This document shows positions 48,901 to 57,984 of a stretch of DNA of 64,000 bases, one piece after another. The notes below the pieces were generated by a model, which was not told where the DNA came from, did not search any database, and saw only the letters and a list, made by a program, of their open reading frames with translations. A program made the translations under genes and the position numbers. The stretch is from Gordionus sp. m RMFG-2023 (taxonomy: Eukaryota; Nematomorpha; Gordioida; Chordodea; Parachordodidae). The stretch covers positions 10,292,052 through 10,356,051 of the forward strand of contig NC_088776.1 in assembly GCF_954871325.1 (NCBI RefSeq), given 5' to 3'. The stretch's first letter is position 1. Every line of letters begins with the position of its first letter.

Positions 48901-51857
48901 GGCGGAAAAATGTTTAGTAGTAATGATGTTATGGGAGGTTTATTATATATTTTTTTATAGAAAACCTTTTATCCGGCATTTCTTTCATATTAATAAGACC
49001 ATATTGTTGCTTGACGGGGTTTATAAAGGATACGATTCTGTCCTTCTCTGAACTTTTAATATCTTGGCCATCTTATAAAATAATTTTTAAAAAAATTTGG
49101 GATGTATATACAGACAGATATTCTTGGGTAAGGCCGGTTAATTATCTTTTTTTCAGACCAATATTTGGTGTTAAATTGATACTCACGGTTTCGGAAATTT
49201 CGGGAAAATGTGGGTAAGCGGTATAAATATTTAAAATAAGAAGTTGAAAATTTTAGCCTTAAATTCTATGAATTAATTTTATTTATTTTTTTTTAATTTA
49301 AAATTAAAAAAATTTTTTTTCTCTTCTTCCTCTATTATATTTTTTAAACTTTTTTTAATAGCAAATTCACGGAAAAAGAAATTGTTTATAAAAAAAAATA
49401 TTTACTTGTTTTTTTAAGAAATTTTTCGAAATCTTTGATTGTTATGAGTTTAGTCAAAAACTTTGGGATAGTTATGGCTAAATCATCGTGAAACGCTAAC
49501 TTAACTATAATTCGGCCATTGTCTTCGTCAATGCCTTCAATCTTATTATGAGGATAAAATTATATTTGTAATTAAATATAATTATATTGATGATAATAAA
49601 AAGAAAGAAAATAAGGAAGAAAAAACGTAAGGATATAAGCCCTGCATTCAATTTTATAAATGAAACTGGATGAGTAGACAGAATAATATGAATTATTGAA
49701 TAAAAAAACAATAAAATTATCAAGATGGCTTTTATATTTATAAATTACCTTTCCATAACAGTCATTATAAAGACTCCCTTTAAGTATAACCACATGTGTC
49801 CCTATAGAATAGTCCAAGTTATCCTCTGGTTCTGCTCCTTGAGAATGTGGAGGATGAGGGTCATCTGATTCAATGATTTTCCTGAGTTTTGCATGTGATT
49901 TGGATTCTTGTTCACTAATAATTTTCTCAGCACCCAGTCCCAACCCCTTAGGTCTTAACATTGGGGTAATTGGGGCAATGACACTGATGTGGTAATTATA
50001 ATAAAAAATGTTCAATATAATATTCAATATTGGAAAAATAAAATAATTAGAAACTATTTCATTAAGATACACATTATATACATGATTTATTATGAACAAG
50101 TTGATAGGAATAAATATTATTATGCTTACCTTATATATTTTAATTACAGAACAAAAATAGCAATTTTAAATTTCAAAATGTCTAGATTAATTATAAAGTT
50201 ACAAAGTATCCAGGATTGGGCAGTATTGAAAATACCAAATATAAATACTTTTTTATATTTATTGATTAATTTAGTATGAATTATGTATTTGTATTTTAAA
50301 TGCTAAGAAATAAAAAATATCTTGTATTTTTCTTACAATTTGAAATAAATATAAATACCTTTAATGTTTTTTGAAATCATGTCTGTTTCATTTATTTTAT
50401 TAAAATGAGCAATTTTCATACTGAAAAAATAATTTTATTTGAGCTAGAAGATGTACTAGTGTCACCAAGTATTTTTAATGATATTAAAATTTTTGGAATA
50501 TATTTTAAGCTGGGTATTTGGAAAAGCCTCAACCTGTCATTTAAATATATTAGATGGAAGGTTCTTTAAAATATTTTATATAAAATTATGGCTCTATAAC
50601 ATTATTTTTATCATAAATATCTTATGTTCATTTAATTTGGATATAATATTGCATATCAATATTATTGGTTATCCTAAACTGTTTTTCTTTAATATTTTAG
50701 CAATATTATTGGTTATCCTAAACTGTTTTTCTTTAATATTTTATAATGATGTAGTTATTTGTTTGCTTTATTATATTAAATAGGATGTTATAAAACTATA
50801 CCAAAATAACTGCTCATTTTTTAATACAATAATATTATTCATTAATTATTTAAATTTTTTTAAATGATTAATAAAAATATAATTTATAAATAAAAAATGG
50901 TTATTCAAAAATATTAGAATATTTTTTGTAGATATTTATAATGTTGTTAAACGGCTCATTTTAAGCCGATTTTAAAAAATGGCTATGTCAATATTTTAGC
51001 CAGAAAAATATTGTCTAAGCCTCAAGATTTCGATAATATATGTCTAAACCTTTGTTTCTTCTATGAACAAAATATTCAGTTCAGGCATGAGTTAGCCATT
51101 TTTAAAAATAGGCTCAAAACGAGGTATTTAAAAACACTAGATATTTATTATTTATATTTATAATATATTTCTTCTGTTATTTTTTTTAATCAAATTTGAA
51201 GTGTATTTGCAAATTACCCAACTCTGATTGTAACCATTAAAATGATTAATTAATATATAAGATTAAATGTAATCGAATAACGTTTTTGATCTTAAGCCAA
51301 TAGGATCCCCAGGTTTCCATCCCATTCCTTTTAATATAGCTTGGCCATACTCCTCAATTGGTATTACATTATAGTCAGGATTAACAACACTAACATTAGG
51401 TAATGAGAATGGCTATAAAAAATAAATTCTTCTAATTTTTTAATTGTAAATAAAATTTTCAAACTTGGTCAATTTTTTTATCTAATGATATCATAAAATT
51501 TGAATCTGTTGAAGTATTTTTAACACCTTTAAATTCCTTGGACTCTTAAATATATTTCAAATAAAAACAAAATTTTTTTATTACCTGTAATAAGACTGTT
51601 TATGGCCTCAACCTCTAAAGTACTTAAAATATTGTCATTTTTGATTAGTGGAATAATGTATTCCTTTTTTTTTGTTGGATTAAGACTAAAGTTTTTATAA
51701 TTTAATTATAAATAAATAAGCAAATAAACCTTTTAATTTTTTTATTATCTAAAGATTTAATATAATCTTTGCTACTCTCATCTTGTTGAAGATCCTCATA
51801 TATTGATGATTCTTGTAATTTAGCACTTTTTTTGTTAAACTTAAAAATTACAGACAT
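45938..51857 (-). CDS. GPKOW: GPKOW / Spp2-like spliceosome factor (G-patch plus KOW domains), 10 exons
   Basis: Exons in coding order: 51857-51730, 51685-51585, 51544-51465, 51412-51282, 49983-49749, 49541-49406, 49071-48966, 47616-47511, 46967-46749, 46063-45938. All are GT/AG and every phase joins, giving 455 residues (human about 476, from memory). Landmarks: N-terminus MSVIFKFNKKSAKLQES; EYIIPLIKN near 55; G-patch around 120-143 (IPIEEYGQAILKGMGWKPGD); MLRPKGLGLGAEK near 155-167; first KOW region about 205-255; second KOW region from DDWVRLNLKVRIIDRKFKEG (316-335) through KIVKDLTRKMLETVIPKN; C-terminus ending FSYNAVCEYCPD. In the family (human GPKOW, yeast Spp2, plant MOS2) the G-patch binds and stimulates the helicase DHX16/Prp2 during spliceosome activation. 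One oddity is Pro140 where a glycine is usual in the G-patch. Introns 1-3 are 40-52 nt; introns 4 and 8 each hold a family A hAT element. Confidence 0.94.
46121..46294. repeat. Two-copy tandem duplication, period 80 bp
   Basis: An AT dinucleotide run followed by TCTAATTTGA and AGGTAATGTATTTCGACCTC occurs at 46141 and again at 46221, with one small difference (CTAAGG against TCAAGG). Inside intron 9 of the GPKOW-like gene. Confidence 0.95.
47236..47458. mobile_element. Short non-autonomous hAT element, family A, copy 3 (in GPKOW-like intron 8)
   Basis: 223 bp, left end TAGTGTTGTTAAACGGCTCG, right end GAGCCGTTTATAGCCACACTA. Flanks ATAATTAT (47228-47235) and ATTATTAT (47459-47466) match in seven of eight bases. 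Shares the TTTTTAAAAATGGC and TTTTTAAAATGCGGC inner arms and the AAAAATATTACGCAAGCC block with the other copies. Lies wholly between exons 8 and 9 of the GPKOW-like gene. Confidence 0.87.
48124..48218. repeat. Two-copy tandem duplication, period 46 bp
   Basis: TAATATTTATTTCTACTGAA and the following AAAAATATACCATAATT repeat from 48170. Inside intron 7 of the GPKOW-like gene. Confidence 0.93.
50657..50743. repeat. Two-copy tandem duplication, period 44 bp
   Basis: CAATATTATTGGTTATCCTA and the following AACTGTTTTTCTTTAATATTTTA occur at 50657 and 50701 without mismatch. Inside intron 4 of the GPKOW-like gene. Confidence 0.95.
50939..51139. mobile_element. Short non-autonomous hAT element, family A, copy 4 (in GPKOW-like intron 4)
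   Basis: 201 bp with a perfect 8-bp target duplication GATATTTA (50931-50938 and 51140-51147). The left end TAATGTTGTTAAACGGCTCA and right end AAAAACACTA are variants of the family A ends. The inner GAGCC-type arms and the CAGAAAAATATTGTCTAAGCC block are present. Lies between exons 4 and 5 of the GPKOW-like gene. Confidence 0.88.
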
Positions 51858-52163
51858 AAGATAGAATAACCGAACAGTAAATAGTGATTCACACTATTAA
51901 AGAAGTGGCTGAATTTCCAGTTAGATATAAATCTAAGCATGTATTCAATTCAAAATTTGGCAATTTTCCTAGGTTTATGATCCTGTCTAAAATTAAGGAT
52001 CGTGATCGAGTTCATTTTGTTTAATATTCGATCTCGATCCTTTTAAAAAATTTATTTTAACTTAAAAATCAATAAATAAAACCAAGATTTTTTAAAATAA
52101 ATTAAAATACTATTTTATTAATTTTTTAATAATATCCATTATAGATTTCGAAGATAATATTTT

Positions 52164-52543
52164 TGTAGACTCACTTAAATTCAGTAAAACTTAATTTTTA
52201 TAGAATCACTTCAATTCAGTAAAACTCTATTTTTATTTCATTTTTCACAAGAATATAATAATCATAATACTTCCTTTTTTAAAAAAATATAATTTTCGAA
52301 AGGATAAAAAAAAATTATTTTATAAAAAAAAATTATTAAATACGCAATGAAACAAAATCAATCTTATTACGCGAAAAAAATTAACTAAAAAATCAATATA
52401 TTCAAAAATAAATGATCTTCTTTTTCATATAAAAGTAAATAACATCCTTGACATTATCTATTTTTCATATAAAAACACAATATATCCTTGACATTATTGT
52501 AATAATAATCTACTAACATAATAATAAACATAATTCTACAACA
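52164..52543 (-). repeat. 3' LTR of the gypsy element, with adjacent polypurine tract
   Basis: On the minus strand the LTR starts TGTTGTAGAATTATG at 52543, directly after the purine-rich tract GTTAAGGGGGCG (52544-52555). It ends near ...GTCTACA at about 52164. The last 100 bp (AAATTCAGTAAAACT units and the TTTTTCACAAGAATATAATA block) recur at 57816-57960. The LTR itself contains two diverged AATTCAGTAAAACT tandem units. Confidence 0.75.
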
Positions 52544-53019
52544 CGCCCCCTTAACAAAAATCCTGGGCAAAATTATATATATTTTTATATCACTATATTA
52601 TATATATTTTTTATATCAATATGCAAAAAAAAATTAATCAGCATATAAACATTTAATAAATGATTCACTTATTTTTTTTTAAACATTATTTTTATTTTTA
52701 TGTCTTTATTTCTTCTTTATCACTTCATACACTCAATCAGATCTTCAATGATACTCATCTCAGTATTGTTTTAAAGGGTCGATTCTAACTTTGCCATCCT
52801 CCTTTCTTTTAAGCGAATTTTGTAGTAGCCATCATATTGTTCTCATCCTAACATGGTGACGTTTCTCTTTTACGTTGGACATACGATGTTCGTGGGCAGT
52901 AATTGCTTCTTGATTACAAAACTATTTACATAAACAGCGATTGCTTCTTGATTACACGATTATTTACACCATTGAAATCTACGTCTATTTTTTTTTACAA
53001 TTTCCTCTTTCAACCATTT

Positions 53020-53262
53020 CTATGCACTCTCTTCCGTAATTGATCCCTGTGCCTGACACCTTCACTATTATCATCAAATTTTATCCTATTTAATTTGTTT
53101 CTCAAATTTTCTATTACTACACCTTTCTCCCATTTTTTTGAACTTCCATATAATCTAATTCATACTAATTGTCCCACAGTGTATTCCAATTCCCTTCTAT
53201 CAATATCCTCTACAATTACCGCAGTTTTACTGGGTATTAACATATCCAAAAACATCCTTACC
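53020..53262 (-). pseudogene. Gypsy integrase C-terminal tail, separated by insertion
   Basis: The minus-strand reading gives LIPSKTAVIVEDIDRRELEY then TVGQLV and a basic segment, in the position of the integrase C-terminal domain and downstream of the core at 53745-54143. The family B element 53271-53670 sits between the two parts. Confidence 0.55.
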
Positions 53263-53270
53263 TTCCGACC

Positions 53271-53670
53271 CAGTGGCGTAGCTAGGAATTTTCCTTAGAG
53301 GGGGTCCATACATATAAAAGCTGGGTGCCCCCCCCAGACCCCTTTAACGGGCCTTCGGCCCTTTTGCTCGGCCTTCGGCCGGGTTTATCTTACAAATTAT
53401 AACCATATCTTGGATAATATATAATAAATATATTTTTTAAATGCATCAATAATATGTTATTATAATTTTGTAGATTATTCTCAATGACTTTATAATAATA
53501 CTATCTAGAATAATTTCAATAGTAATATAATATCCTTCCACAAACATCAAAACCAGAAAAATATAATTCATATAAAATCACTTTTAAGTCTTTTGAACGT
53601 ATAATCTAAAAAAAAATTTTGCTCTGGGAGGGGTCCAAACCCGAAAACCACCCCCGTAGCTACGCTACTT
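53271..53670. mobile_element. Short non-autonomous hAT element, family B, inside the gypsy element
   Basis: 400 bp with a perfect 8-bp target duplication TTCCGACC (53263-53270 and 53671-53678). The left end is CAGTGGCGTAGCTAGGAATT; the right end, inverted, is AAGTAGCGTAGCTACGGGGG. It holds the family B hallmark block: a C-run, GACCCCTTTAACGGGCC, then the self-complementary CGGCCTTCGGCCG near 53379-53391. A small size and intact target duplication suggest a younger insertion than the gypsy host. Confidence 0.93.
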
Positions 53671-53744
53671 TTCCGACCTATCATTTTTTCGGCCGGAGAC
53701 AAACCATTCTTACCTATCGCATTATTATAATACAAATGCTTCAC

Positions 53745-54143
53745 CTATATTTCTCCTTTTCCACTTTTTGTCTTCTTCAACCATCCTTTAACCGTCGCTA
53801 CCATCCGTTCCGCCTGTCCATTGGAACTAGGATGATACGGCGGCGTTAACACATGATATACACCCGTTTTCTCACAGAATCTCTTGAATTCTTTACCGAT
53901 AAAAGCTGGTCCACTATCCGATACCACAGTTTTTGGAATACTAAACTTCGACCATACTTTTTTAAAATGTTTAATCACAATATTCGCCGTTAACCCATGA
54001 ATTTCTTCAAATTCTATCCATTTGGAGAACGCATCTACACTTAATATATAATTTTTTCCTTCATATTCGAAAAAATCAACATGAACCCTCTTTCCTGGTT
54101 CTACAACTTTTGGCCATGTACTATTTTTATCCTTACGGGGCAT
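53745..54143 (-). pseudogene. Gypsy integrase catalytic core
   Basis: A 132-codon open frame with the DDE triad of retroviral-type integrases: D in KRVHVDFFEYEGKNYILSVD, D in FSIPKTVVSDSGPAFIG, and E in YHPSSNGQAERMVATVKGW. The upstream HHCC zinc-binding part is recognisable only as broken sequence at about 54144-54260. The frame ends shortly before the family B insertion. The enzyme would insert retroelement cDNA into the genome; this copy is not linked to an intact polyprotein. Confidence 0.92.
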
Positions 54144-54509
54144 GTCAGACCATGCATTGTATCACATTCCTTTCCAATTTAACAATATCCTCGTTCATTT
54201 TCGGCCACCATACGTATAATTTTTTCCCTCAATCACCGGGGTATAACAGCTCGGGGTCCCTCAGTTAATTCTGTTTCAATATTTTTGAAAACTTTATCAT
54301 CATCTTTTCATGATCTTTTTCCCATTAGACATAATTTAACTACCGCTAATTCTCTATCTTTCCTTGTAAACTTTTGTATATCTTCCCATGTCGTTGGGCT
54401 ACCCTTTATACTTCGCATTACCGTACGTACAAGACATTCTTCCCGATTATCAATTTTCAAAACCACCGATTGATCCAAATTTTCGCCCGCACCTAACCAC
54501 GACAAAATA

Positions 54510-54930
54510 TCAGGTACATGGTTCTCGATATTTTAAATCCAAATCAAAACTTCCTACTAACAATAACCATCTCTGAAGTCGAGGCGATAACCTCAACTCT
54601 TTGTTATCTTTTTTAAATAAATGTATCAAGGGCTTATGATCTGTAAAAACAACAAACTTCCTACCTATAAGGTATTCGCGACATTTCGATAACCCAAAAA
54701 TCACAGCCAAAGCCTCCTGTTCTATCACTGAATACCGCTTTTCTACCTCTCGAAACACTCTGGAGAAAAATAAAACAGGTCTTTCTATTCCATCTATCAA
54801 ATGCAACATCGCCCCAGCTACTCCTCTATTACATGCATCTAAGCCAAACTACTTCCAAATCACTATTAAAACACACCAGAATGGACTCTTTCCCAATTCT
54901 CACTTTTAAAGTTCTGAACGCAATCTATTG
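54510..54930 (-). pseudogene. Gypsy RNase H domain and RT C-terminal remnant
   Basis: The open frame gives RPVLFFSRVFREVEKRYSVI, EQEALAVIFGLSKCREYLIG and FVVFTDHKPLIHLF. The first DAC motif (DACNRGVAGAM) lies just upstream in frame at about 54800-54842. The final TDHKPL motif is that of Ty3/gypsy RNase H. Upstream, about 54850-54945 reads FEWREEQ, a stop, then AFRTLK and SILVCFNSDLEV in broken frames; that is the end of the RT thumb. Everything of RT before this is lost at the junction near 54959. Confidence 0.9.
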
Positions 54931-54958
54931 CTCCTCTCTCCATTCAAAATGTACCCTG

Positions 54959-55756
54959 TAGGTTTGCATTGGGCGGGTTTTTGGACCAAAAGCCCGCCTA
55001 TCCAATGTTCTAAAAAAAATTTAACCCGCCAGCATAGCCCGCCCATAGTTTTCAAAAAATATATATCCGCCCACCCCGCCCATTTGTCCAAAATTCCCTA
55101 CTCGCCCGCCCGCCCATTTGTCTAAAATTTTTTACCCGCCAACCCATTATTTATAAAATTTTTTTAACCCAAGCCCTCTTATAAAATTTAATTATGGTCA
55201 TTCTTGCATTTTTTTAAGCATCTAATAAAAATATTTCAGCAATACATCTCTACAAAAAGTTTATAATTTAGGAAATTAAATAAGTATAAAAATAATCAAT
55301 GTAAATTATGGACAATTTATTTGATCAAATTGAATATTTTTGAAAAAAATGTAAATGTAAAATTAATATTATATGTAATTATAATGCAAAAATAATAATG
55401 AATCGACATTTTCTGGATTCAAACACATTCTTCTTTGTTCTAAAAATCTTCCAGCTATGCTAAATTCGCGTTCGGAAGGAGCACTAGAAAAGTTTTTTTA
55501 CATTCCCATAAAAGGAAATTTTTAATAGACAAAAATGTAAAAGTTTTATTGTAGTTAGGTAAATGTTCTTCACTTAAAAAAACGGTTGGTACAATAAAAA
55601 AAGAAATATTGTTATAGATCATTTAAACAATTATTTTTTTTAGTTTGTTTTTGAACAAAAATTTTAAATTTCCTTAACCCGCCCGCCCAGTTTAAATTTC
55701 TTAACCCGCCCGCCCAGCCCGTCCATAGTTTCAAATTTTTTTTAACCCGAACACTG
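54959..55756. mobile_element. GC-rich-ended hAT-like element inserted in the gypsy RT region
   Basis: One end is TAGGTTTGCATTGGGCGGGT followed by several GCCCGCC repeats on either strand (54970-55145). The other end, inverted, is CAGTGTTCGGGTTAAAA, preceded by GCCCGCCCAG repeats (55678-55730). The core is AT-rich without a usable frame. The architecture (AT-rich core, GC-rich subterminal repeats, TAG/CAG ends) resembles the elements at 34563-37227 and 63236-63730. I found no target duplication, and the RT core of the gypsy host is missing here, so a deletion must have accompanied or followed insertion. Confidence 0.65.
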
Positions 55757-55767
55757 GTATATCTTTC

Positions 55768-56440
55768 TTTTCATTATTCAATTTCTTACACATTTCTTGA
55801 CTAATAATTTTCTCCTCTATTTCTTCTGTTTTAGTGCTATTTTTATTTCATCATTATTTCTCTCATTAACACATTTTCTACAAGATATTTCTTTTTTTAC
55901 CTCTCTAGGCTTGTCATTTTCCATAATATTAACACTTTACGACAACTCAATATATCTTACCTTTCTTTTTTTAACTAGAACTATCCGCGTTTGCGACATA
56001 TTTTTTTTTACAAACACACTTTTCCGATTACCCATCATACCACTTCCATTGATTTCATCTTTTATATCACACAATTCTTGATTTTTTATTTCAACATTTT
56101 GAACTTCAACCATTTCATCCCGTTTAATTTCATTTGAAAAAATACCCCAAAAATTATTTAATAGACCAATCTTAACAATCCATTCCCACCCCATAATCGT
56201 CTCCACTTTTTTTTTATCAACAATCAACAAATTTAAATAACCATTTATCACAAACGGTACTTCAATTTTTCCTAAAGCCTTTATTTCCGATCCATCAAAC
56301 TGTTTAACTATCATCTCCTCTTCAATTATATTCTCTTCTGGTCAATATTCACAATAATTTTCATAACTCAATCGATATCGCAGCACCTGCATCCAATAGC
56401 TTAGATATTTTTCTTCTTCCTACAATTACTTCTACACGAG
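55768..56440 (-). pseudogene. Gypsy protease and protease-RT linker
   Basis: The minus strand near 56370-56440 reads CPRVEVIVGRRKISKLLDAG followed by AAISIEL and a stop; LLDAGA sits where retropepsins have L-D-(S/T)-G-A. The frame at 55937-56314 continues with MIVKQFDGSEIKALGKIEVP, NLLIVDKKKVETIMGWEWIV (the usual I-G-x-(D/E)-x-(L/I) position) and ends near 55940. About 55770-55830 gives IEEKIISQEMCKKLNNEKKD, the linker before RT, cut off by the insertion at 55756. Frame damage is present. Confidence 0.78.
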
Positions 56441-56687
56441 GACATTTATCCTTCTCACTTTTGCCCTCTAATTTTAAAATATGATTTATTTAATTTTTCA
56501 TATTTTTATCATTTACCAAATTTATATTCCTTTTGTCTACTAAATTTCTTTTAACTTCTACATCTCCACCGACCCGAAATTTCATTTCAATCTCTAATGT
56601 AATAACTTCCATTTTACTATTTTCGCTATCATTTAGTCACCTCTCCCGACATTCTATAGCCCGATGTCCTTCCTTCCTGCACTTAAT

Positions 56688-57577
56688 TCACATACTTTCA
56701 TCTTTACCTTCTTTCAAAATATCATTATTTTGTATCATTCTTACATTAGATGCTGGTGCTAAGTATTTCACTGCCGGAAATGCTTCCCCATTTATCGGTT
56801 CACTTATATAACAATTCTCTTTAGCATGTCCCATTTTTCCACATCTTTCACATTGAAATGTTTTTTGATTATTTCCAATAATGCGATACGTCGGAACATA
56901 ACATTTTTCCCTACTATGCCCAACTCCTGCACATCTATTACATTTAATCGGTTGCTTGTTATGGACGATTAAATCTATTTCGAAAATATTTTTCTTTTTC
57001 CCAACTTTCCTTTTCATTTCTCCAAAAGTTCATTGGCGTATTATACTCTTTAAAATGATCGTATTCCTTATCATTCATTCGATCCTCTCTTTTAAAATCC
57101 CTTTCATACTTTCTCTCATAATTTTCTCCATGACTATTATTATTTCGTTTTTCATTTCTCATCCCATGTTCACCTTTAATATCTATTTCTCTTTTATTAT
57201 CAATACCTTTTCGTTCATCTTCCGACCTAATAATATTGATACTTTTCCTCATTCCTTCCATCATATTTTCATTTAACATTTTACATATTTCATCTTTTAA
57301 ATTTAACATATCTCCCATCATTCTTTCATTTTCATTATTACTTTTTAATTCCTTTCCATTTTTTCCTTTTTCCTTTTTCCCTTTCATTACTTTTAATTTC
57401 AATTTCTTCCGTGATTTTTATTCTATCTCTTTCTATAACTCTTTTCATTTTTTTCCGATGTAACACAATACCAATTATCCATAAACATACCACTACTACA
57501 GCTATAATACAATTATTTCTCTGTGGAACCATTTCCACATAATTATATGTTTTTATACTTCTTTTAGAATTAAACAT
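56688..57577 (-). pseudogene. Gypsy gag with N-terminal hydrophobic segment and two zinc knuckles
   Basis: The 57338-57577 frame starts MFNSKRSIKTYNYVEMVPQR and has a strongly hydrophobic segment at residues about 23-41 (CIIAVVVVCLWIIGIVL) followed by HRKKMKR. After a frame change, 56959-57402 is a very charged Asn/Lys/Glu-rich stretch. After another, 56688-57017 has two CCHC knuckles, C-x2-C-x4-H-x4-C: CNRCAGVGHSREKC and CERCGKMGHAKENC. The zinc knuckles would bind RNA during packaging. The membrane-anchor-like N-terminus is unusual for this class. Two frame changes make it inactive unless they are assembly errors. Confidence 0.85.
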
Positions 57578-57815
57578 TTATTCTTTACTCACAAATTTAT
57601 AAAAAATTTATTAAAACTTTTATTATAAATATTTTAACACTGCTAAACTTTAGAAAATATATTACACTTAATATAATTAATAATGTCAAAATTATAAAAA
57701 TGCACATCATTAAATATATGCAAAAAATAATTTTTTACCTTTTTTTAAGAATCCTATTTATTTTTAATACAGTTGCACTGTGTCCCAGTTTATGTTCAAG
57801 GCTGGCACCTATTTT

Positions 57816-57960
57816 TGTTGACTCACTTAAATTCAGTAAAACTTAATTTTTGTTGAATCACTTAAATTCAGTAAAACTTAATTTATGTAGAATCACTTCA
57901 ATTCAGTAAAACTCTATTTTTATTTCTATTTTTCACAAGGATATAATAAATACAACTACT
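57816..57960 (-). repeat. 5' LTR remnant of the gypsy element (shortened)
   Basis: Three AAATTCAGTAAAACT-type units and the block TTTTTCACAAGGATATAATA match the 3' LTR. The match ends at about 57960, so roughly 230 bp of the LTR are missing here. Just inside the element, the minus strand continues AAAATAGGTGCCAGCCTTG, where a primer-binding site should be. Confidence 0.7.
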
Positions 57961-57984
57961 ATTGATGTGACAGATATAAGTGAG

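Larger units (their letters stand above)
52164..57960 (-). mobile_element. Decayed Ty3/gypsy LTR retrotransposon
   Basis: On the minus strand the order is 5' LTR remnant, gag with two zinc knuckles, protease, (reverse transcriptase missing), RNase H, integrase, polypurine tract, 3' LTR. This order is that of Ty3/gypsy elements. It is broken by frameshifts, by a GC-rich hAT-like insertion at 54959-55756 that coincides with loss of the RT core, and by a family B hAT insertion at 53271-53670 in the integrase C-terminal region. Not functional. Confidence 0.88.

Noticed and set aside
49011-49217. Plus-strand open frame with a TTTTTTTCAG acceptor and GGGTAAGCG donor, possibly a nested gene
   Set aside because: It is antisense to exon 7 of the GPKOW-like gene, has poor composition, and no further plus-strand exons were found.
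49572-50099. 175-codon minus-strand open frame as a gene
   Set aside because: Contains exon 5 of the GPKOW-like gene (49749-49983); the parts before and after are intron sequence that happens to stay open.
56533-56811. Plus-strand frame containing LDAGA, resembling a protease active site
   Set aside because: It is antisense to gag; the real minus-strand protease motif lies at about 56370-56440. The resemblance is coincidence.
57236-57463. Phe/Ser-rich plus-strand open frame
   Set aside because: Antisense shadow of the Lys/Asn/Glu-rich gag region.
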